Part shown: positions 59,339 through 64,000 of the stretch, piece after piece | Layout: the number at the start of each line of letters is the position of its first letter | How positions within the stretch are numbered: the stretch's first letter is position 1 | DNA from: Croceibacterium_A sp964439725 | GTDB lineage: Bacteria > Pseudomonadota > Alphaproteobacteria > Sphingomonadales > Sphingomonadaceae | DNA: 64,000 bases | Direction of reading: 5' to 3' | Assembly (NCBI GenBank): GCA_964439725.1 | Contig: CAYTPY010000002.1 | Location: 1 to 64,000, forward strand | Notes under the pieces: model-generated | Told to the model about the DNA's origin: nothing | Database searches by the model: none | The model's input: the letters and a program-made list of their open reading frames with translations, nothing else | Translations under genes and position numbers: made by a program

Positions 59339-61858
59339 CTAGCGCACCAGGTCTGCCAGGGCCGCGAAGGCGCCGCCCTCGCGAACCGGGGCCGGCCGCT
59401 TCTCAGGCACCCGATCCTTGCGCGGCGCGCGCCAGCTCCAGAGGGTTGGGGCGGGTGGACCGAACGCCCCTTCTGGGAGCGGCCGCGTCTCGCCGGCACG
59501 AAAACCGGCGTCGCGCATCAGCAGGCGAAAGTTTTCGGGAGCAAGGCCCATCGAGGTGGCAAGTGCCGGATCCACCCGGAACAAGCGGTTGCCGGCGGCG
59601 GCGCGTTGCTCATGTGCCGCCCGGAACAGCTTTTCGGCCATGTCAATCCGGATGGCCTGCCCCCCCGCGCGGCGATAACCGGCCGGGAGCCGCCCCTTTT
59701 TGGCCGCCGCACCTGCGGTGATGACGGGTTCCATGGCCTCCTGAACCGGGCGCCGATCGGCACCGATCGCCTGGAGAAGCCGCCGAGCTCCCGGCTTGAG
59801 CAGCGCCGCTACGAACACGTCGAGAGCGCCGATGGTGACGCCGAGTCGTCGGAGCAAGGGGCGCTTGTCTTTCGGCACGTGCGCCAGACCCGCCTCCTCA
59901 CGGGCAATCGTCCCGTTGGAGTCGGCCAGAGTGAGCAGAAGGGCCCGCACTTCGCTGCCCGCCTCCGGCGACAGCGCTGCCGCCTCGATCTCACGAAGCG
60001 GAGCGAGCGGCGTGAGCTGACCTTCGAGCCATAAATCCAAGGCTTCTGTCAGCCGCGACCGCTGCACCGGCTCGAGCACGCTCAGTTCCTTGCCCAACAC
60101 CAGGCGGGGGCAGCTTGCGGTCTTGCCGCGCTCGAGGCGGGCTATCACCCTGCCTTCGCGCCGCACTTCGCCGCGCGTAATGCTGAGTTCCCCCAGCTCG
60201 TCCCTGACCAGTGCCTCGGCCTTGAAGGCCAACAGCTTTGGCAGGTGCTTCTCGGCGGCTGCGAGCATCAGTCTGCGGTCTTCGTGACTGGCATCGGCAT
60301 CGACGACGAAGCGGAATCCTTCGAGGTGCCCGATCGGCTCATCCTCGACCAAGACCCGTCCGGCATCGTCGAGTGTCACGCGCAGCAGTCCGGCGTCTTT
60401 GCCCAAAGTCTTCATCAGGATCGTCGTCCTCCGGTTGACGAAGCGCTCGGTCAGCCGCTGGTGCAGCGCGTCCGAAAGCCGCCGCTCCGCGTCTCGGGCC
60501 CGCGCGCCCATCTCATCGCGCGCCAGCACCCAGTCGGGACGCTGGCAGATGTAAGCCCAGCTGCGGATCGCCGCGATCCGGCCCTGCAGCGTGTCGATAT
60601 CGCCCTCGGTCCGCCCCAGCTCGGCCACTCGCGCCGCTACATAGTCGGCTCCGAGGTATCCGTCGCGCAAATCTTCCCATAGCCGCGCCACGAAGCGCGC
60701 GTGGGTGTCGGGCCCTTGCTGGCGGAAGTCGGGAAGCTGGCAAACCTCCCAGAAACGCTGCACCTGGCGCGGCGTCTTGACGCCGGCGGCGATTGCCGGC
60801 TCTTCGCTCAGCCGCCGCAATACCGCCAGGTCGATGGCTTCCGGGGCCGGCGCCAGTTCCGGCACGTCGGGTTTGGCTTCGAGATCGGCGAGCAGGGCCC
60901 GCAGGCTACTGAATCGCGGCTCGGCCTCGCGCCAGAACAGCCGGGTCAGCGGCGCAAAGCGATGCTGCTCGATGGCGTAGATCTCGTCATCTGTGAAGTT
61001 CAGCGCGTCATTGTCGCGGGCGGAGAGGGTGCCGAACGTACCATCCTGCTGGTGCCGCCCGGCGCGTCCGGCGATCTGCGCCATCTCGGCCGGCGTCAGC
61101 CTGCGCTGCCGCACCCCGTCGAATTTCGAGAGCGAGGCAAAGGCCACGTGCGTGACGTCAAGGTTCACGCCCATTCCGATCGCATCGGTCGCGACGATGT
61201 AGTCGACCTCGCCCGACTGGAACAGCTGGACCTGACGATTGCGAGTTTCCGGGCTCAATCCGCCCATCACGACCGCGGCGCCGCCGCGAAAGCGGCGCAG
61301 CATCTCGGCCACCGCGTAGACCTGCTCGACTGAAAAAGCGACGACGGCGGAGCGGGGCGGCAGGCGCGACAGCTTCTTGGCGCCAGCATAGCTCAAGGTG
61401 GAGAAACGCGGCCGATCCTCGACGACCGTCTTGGGCAAGAGCGCTTTGACGATCGGTTCGATCGTTGCCGAGCCGAGCAGCATGGTCTCCTCGCGGCCTC
61501 GCGCATTGAGGAGGCGGTCGGTGAAGATGTGCCCGCGCTCACGGTCGGCGGCGAGTTGCACTTCGTCCAATGCCACGAAGGCGAGCCCGCCCCCGTCCCG
61601 CGGCATGGCTTCGGCAGTGCAGAGGTAGTAGCGGGCCCCTTCCGGCTCGATCCGCTCTTCGCCGGTAATTAGCGCGACCTGATTGTCCCCCTTGATGGCC
61701 CGCACCCGGTCGTACACCTCGCGGGCCAGCAGGCGCAGGGGAAAGCCGATGGCGCCGCTCGAATGGCCGCACAGCCGCTCGATGGCGAGGTGAGTCTTGC
61801 CGGTGTTGGTCGGGCCGAGCACGGCCCGCAGCCGGCTGTCAGAGCGGGGGGTGATCAC
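59339..61858 (-). CDS. SUV3-like DEAD/DExH RNA helicase
   Basis: An 839-residue superfamily 2 helicase similar to mitochondrial SUV3. Motif I VLGPTNTGKTHLA (14-26), motif II FVALDEVQLAAD (DEVQ at 98-101), motif III LGSATIEP, then helicase C domain with VVMGGLSPETRNRQV, ATDAIGMGVNLD and motif VI QIAGRAGRHQ. A long C-terminal region of lineage-specific sequence follows. Probably acts in RNA decay. First gene of the group leading to S4, fdxA and carD. Confidence 0.93.
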   Translation of the reverse strand: MITPRSDSRLRAVLGPTNTGKTHLAIERLCGHSSGAIGFPLRLLAREVYDRVRAIKGDNQVALITGEERIEPEGARYYLCTAEAMPRDGGGLAFVALDEVQLAADRERGHIFTDRLLNARGREETMLLGSATIEPIVKALLPKTVVEDRPRFSTLSYAGAKKLSRLPPRSAVVAFSVEQVYAVAEMLRRFRGGAAVVMGGLSPETRNRQVQLFQSGEVDYIVATDAIGMGVNLDVTHVAFASLSKFDGVRQRRLTPAEMAQIAGRAGRHQQDGTFGTLSARDNDALNFTDDEIYAIEQHRFAPLTRLFWREAEPRFSSLRALLADLEAKPDVPELAPAPEAIDLAVLRRLSEEPAIAAGVKTPRQVQRFWEVCQLPDFRQQGPDTHARFVARLWEDLRDGYLGADYVAARVAELGRTEGDIDTLQGRIAAIRSWAYICQRPDWVLARDEMGARARDAERRLSDALHQRLTERFVNRRTTILMKTLGKDAGLLRVTLDDAGRVLVEDEPIGHLEGFRFVVDADASHEDRRLMLAAAEKHLPKLLAFKAEALVRDELGELSITRGEVRREGRVIARLERGKTASCPRLVLGKELSVLEPVQRSRLTEALDLWLEGQLTPLAPLREIEAAALSPEAGSEVRALLLTLADSNGTIAREEAGLAHVPKDKRPLLRRLGVTIGALDVFVAALLKPGARRLLQAIGADRRPVQEAMEPVITAGAAAKKGRLPAGYRRAGGQAIRIDMAEKLFRAAHEQRAAAGNRLFRVDPALATSMGLAPENFRLLMRDAGFRAGETRPLPEGAFGPPAPTLWSWRAPRKDRVPEKRPAPVREGGAFAALADLVR

Positions 61859-61958
61859 GATGCTGACAGTGTGGGGTCATGGCGCCGTCAGCGCAAGCGC
61901 AGCCGCCGTTCCCGGCCCGAGCCACGTTTCGCCGCAGCAAGGACTCCATTTGCCTCAG

Positions 61959-61974
61959 TTAGTGGGAAATTAAC
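61959..61974. promoter_or_regulatory. CtrA-like site upstream of M23 endopeptidase
   Basis: TTAG-N7-TTAAC, one mismatch from TTAA-N7-TTAAC, in the 216-base divergent gap between the helicase and the peptidase, 101 bases before the peptidase start. Confidence 0.35.
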
Positions 61975-62074
61975 TTTGTGATGCGAAAGGCTTTTGCCAC
62001 TAAGCGGCCGGGATCGGGCTGCGCCTTCTTCGCCTCGGATCGGCAGGAAGTGCGCCCCGCACTGGAGGGTGCGT

Positions 62075-63619
62075 TTGTTCAAAGACATCGGGATCGACGC
62101 CGGGGTAGAGCCCGCCGCGCAGCGTGCGGCGGCTATCGCTGCTCGCGCGCCTTCCTGGCGTGAGCGGGCAGCGGCGCGGCTCGCCTCGCTCGACCTCGTG
62201 GCTGATTTGGGCCAGGATATCGGCTCACGCCGTTGGGTGCGCGGGGCGGGGACGCTGCTGGGGCTGTCGGCGATAGCGCTTGCCGGATGGCCGGGCTTCA
62301 CTGCCGTCGAAGCTGCGCCGCTGATGGTGATCGACGATCCGGTCCGCGACGAATTCCGTAGCCAGATGATCATGCCGCTGGCGCTCGGCAGCGACAGCGG
62401 CCGCCGCATGGGCGCAACGGCGGCAGTCGTTCCGCTCGCCACCGCGCCGGAGCGGCCGCGTCTGGACCTCGAAGCGACGCTCGCGCCCGGCGATGGGTTC
62501 GATCGCATGCTGCAGCGCGCGGGAGTCGGTGCCGCCGAAGCCGATATGGTCGCCTCGCTCGTGGCCAATGAGGTTCCGCTGGCCGACATAGCTGCGGGCA
62601 CCAAGTTCGACATTGCCCTCGGTCGCCGACCTGCACCCGACGCGAACCGCCCACTCGAGGCGCTGTCGTTCCGCGCCCGCTTCGACCTGCAGCTTGCGGT
62701 GGCGCGTGACGCGTCTGGACGGCTCGTACTCGATCCGCGGCCGATCAAGGTCGATACCACGCCGCTGCGCGTGCGCGGTGTCGTCGGTCCGAGCCTCTAC
62801 CGTTCGGCACGCGCTGCGGGGGCTCCCGCCAGTGCGGTCCAGCAGTACTTGCGCACCCTGAGCGCGGAGGTCGATTTCGACCGCGGCATCTCCAGCAACG
62901 ACGAATTCGACCTGATCGTCGAGTACAAGCGCGCCGCAACCGGCGAGGTCGAGGCCGGGAACTTGATCTACGCCGCGATCCTGCGCGACGGAAAGCCGCG
63001 CAAGCAGATGCTGCGCTGGGGCAAGGACGGTCAGTTTTACGAGGCCTCCGGCGTCGCCGAGCAGCGCGCCGGCCTGATCGCGCCGGTGTCGGGCCGCGTC
63101 TCGTCGAACTACGGCATGCGCCGGCACCCGATCCTCGGCTATCGCCGCATGCATTCGGGCCTCGATTTCAAAGCCAGCTACGGCACGCCGATCTATGCGG
63201 TCAGCGACGGCACGGTCCAGTTTGCAGGCCGCAACGGCGGGCATGGCAACTACGTGCGCATTTCGCACGGTGGCGGCTTGGCGACCGGCTATTCGCACAT
63301 GAGCCGGATTGCGGTGTCGAACGGCTCGCGGGTCCGGCGCGGCCAGGTCATCGGCTATGTCGGTTCAACTGGCCTCTCTACCGGTCCGCACCTCCATTAC
63401 GAGATGTACCGCAATGGCCAGGCGGTGAACCCGTCGAGCGTCAAGTTCGTGACTCGCGCCCAGCTCACCGGCCGCGAGCTGACCGGCTTCCGGGCGCGGC
63501 TTGCCGAGCTGCAGCGCGTGGCACCCGGCGCGGCCTTGGCCAGTTTGGCTCCTGATCCCACGGTTCGCGGCGAACCGGTTCGCGAGATCGACCGGCTCGA
63601 CGCCAAGCGCATCGGTTAA
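62075..63619 (+). CDS. M23 family metallo-endopeptidase, membrane-anchored
   Basis: A peptidoglycan endopeptidase of about 514 residues. An N-terminal hydrophobic segment (GTLLGLSAIALAGWPGF, about 58-74) anchors or exports it. A beta-rich middle part is followed by the LytM/M23 zinc domain: RRMHSGLDFKASYGTPIYA, HGNYVRISHGGG and the HxH motif TGPHLHYEMY. The start is uncertain: GGAGG at 62064 sits six bases before TTG 62075, while GTG 62069 is too close to it. Confidence 0.9.
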   Translation: MFKDIGIDAGVEPAAQRAAAIAARAPSWRERAAARLASLDLVADLGQDIGSRRWVRGAGTLLGLSAIALAGWPGFTAVEAAPLMVIDDPVRDEFRSQMIMPLALGSDSGRRMGATAAVVPLATAPERPRLDLEATLAPGDGFDRMLQRAGVGAAEADMVASLVANEVPLADIAAGTKFDIALGRRPAPDANRPLEALSFRARFDLQLAVARDASGRLVLDPRPIKVDTTPLRVRGVVGPSLYRSARAAGAPASAVQQYLRTLSAEVDFDRGISSNDEFDLIVEYKRAATGEVEAGNLIYAAILRDGKPRKQMLRWGKDGQFYEASGVAEQRAGLIAPVSGRVSSNYGMRRHPILGYRRMHSGLDFKASYGTPIYAVSDGTVQFAGRNGGHGNYVRISHGGGLATGYSHMSRIAVSNGSRVRRGQVIGYVGSTGLSTGPHLHYEMYRNGQAVNPSSVKFVTRAQLTGRELTGFRARLAELQRVAPGAALASLAPDPTVRGEPVREIDRLDAKRIG

Positions 63620-63686
63620 GCCCCAGCGGTCCATCTCAAGGGGGGCGTGATTGCCCGAGCTGGTGTTTTCCGGCAGGAGACGGTCG

Positions 63687-64000
63687 ATGACTGGCTCCTA
63701 TCCTGACCTTCGCCTGCGCCGCCCGCGCGTTCACGCCTGGAGCCGCGCGCTGCACCGTGAAACCGTGCTCACGCCGGCCGATCTGATCTGGCCGCTGTTC
63801 GTCACCGAAGGCAGCGGCGTCGAGGAGCCGATCGGCACGCTTCCCGGGGTGTCGCGCTGGTCGGTGGATCGCCTGGGGGAACGGGCGCGCGAGGCGGTCT
63901 CGCTGGGCATCCCGTGCGTGGCGCTGTTTCCGAATACGCCGGCCGACAAGCGCAGCGACGATGGCCAGGAGGCGCTCAACCCGGACAACCTAATGTGCCG
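63687..64000 (+). CDS. hemB: delta-aminolevulinic acid dehydratase (5' part, cut by window edge)
   Basis: The first 104 codons of porphobilinogen synthase, which joins two ALA molecules in heme synthesis. The conserved N-terminal part is clear: RLRRPRVHAWSR, ETVLTPADLIWPLFVTEG, PIGTLPGVSRWSVD and GIPCVALFPNTP. AGGAG lies seven bases before the ATG. Catalytic lysines and metal-site cysteines are beyond the window. Gene 68 bases behind the M23 peptidase. Confidence 0.96.
   Translation, partial: MTGSYPDLRLRRPRVHAWSRALHRETVLTPADLIWPLFVTEGSGVEEPIGTLPGVSRWSVDRLGERAREAVSLGIPCVALFPNTPADKRSDDGQEALNPDNLMC

Overview
The window is a contiguous, high-GC, gene-dense piece of an alphaproteobacterial chromosome. 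It is most likely from the order Sphingomonadales. Gene families such as UrcA, DUF1491, the PopZ/DUF2497 protein, an SUV3-type helicase and the ThiS-ThiG fusion fit that group, as does the gene order. I cannot name the genus. There is no prophage, transposase, CRISPR array or rRNA operon. One tRNA gene (Arg, CCG anticodon) is present.

Layout. 0-15 kb: very GC-rich housekeeping genes. These are ftsK (3' end cut by the window edge), a ThiE/TenI-like protein, a YggS-type PLP protein, dxs, a Fur/Zur regulator, msrA behind a coupled 32-codon micro-ORF, purH, a heparinase II/III-like protein, rpe, a DUF2141 protein, a lipid kinase coupled to a Tam41-like nucleotidyltransferase, an M20 amidohydrolase and tRNA-Arg. 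15-19 kb: a nearly empty 700-base stretch, a receiver-only response regulator facing an HWE histidine kinase, and an acyl-CoA ligase whose codon style changes abruptly near its 3' end. 19-37 kb: thiSG fusion, MerC-like protein, ctaA, cutA, rplM-rpsI, a polysaccharide deacetylase-like protein facing a second lipid kinase/phosphoesterase operon, UrcA, a LytT/LytS two-component pair, class I fumarase, then PCMT-like, tolC, popZ, a [2Fe-2S] protein, a CBS protein, an A-type Fe-S carrier and exonuclease III.

37-53 kb is the most significant part. The minus-strand run hpf-ptsN and dnaQ-coaE-aroE-maf-ppsR diverges, across about 300 bases, from the plus-strand run hemE-hemJ-rho-mnmE-mnmG-rsmG-parA-parB. 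This is the gene order around the Caulobacter-type chromosome origin. The divergent gap carries DnaA-box-like sequences, GANTC sites and an AT-rich segment, so I call it the putative oriC. Three parS-like palindromes lie just before parAB, two of them inside rsmG. With popZ 9 kb to the left, the window holds a compact origin, centromere and pole-anchor neighbourhood.

53-64 kb: a glycine-zipper protein, free-Met-R-sulfoxide reductase, a sorbosone dehydrogenase-like protein, a DUF815 ATPase, Sua5/TsaC, a lipoprotein, carD, fdxA, an S4 RNA-binding protein, an SUV3-like helicase, an M23 endopeptidase and the 5' part of hemB.

Themes that recur: heme synthesis (hemE, hemJ, ctaA, hemB), thiamine and DXP supply (dxs, thiSG, ThiE-like), phosphatidic acid/CDP-DAG metabolism (two lipid kinases plus the Tam41-like protein), methionine sulfoxide repair (msrA, msrC) and tRNA modification (mnmE, mnmG, tsaC). 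Many genes overlap by ATGA, GTGA or TTGA, which points to translational coupling. Base counts and database searches could not be run; statements on families come from reading motifs.
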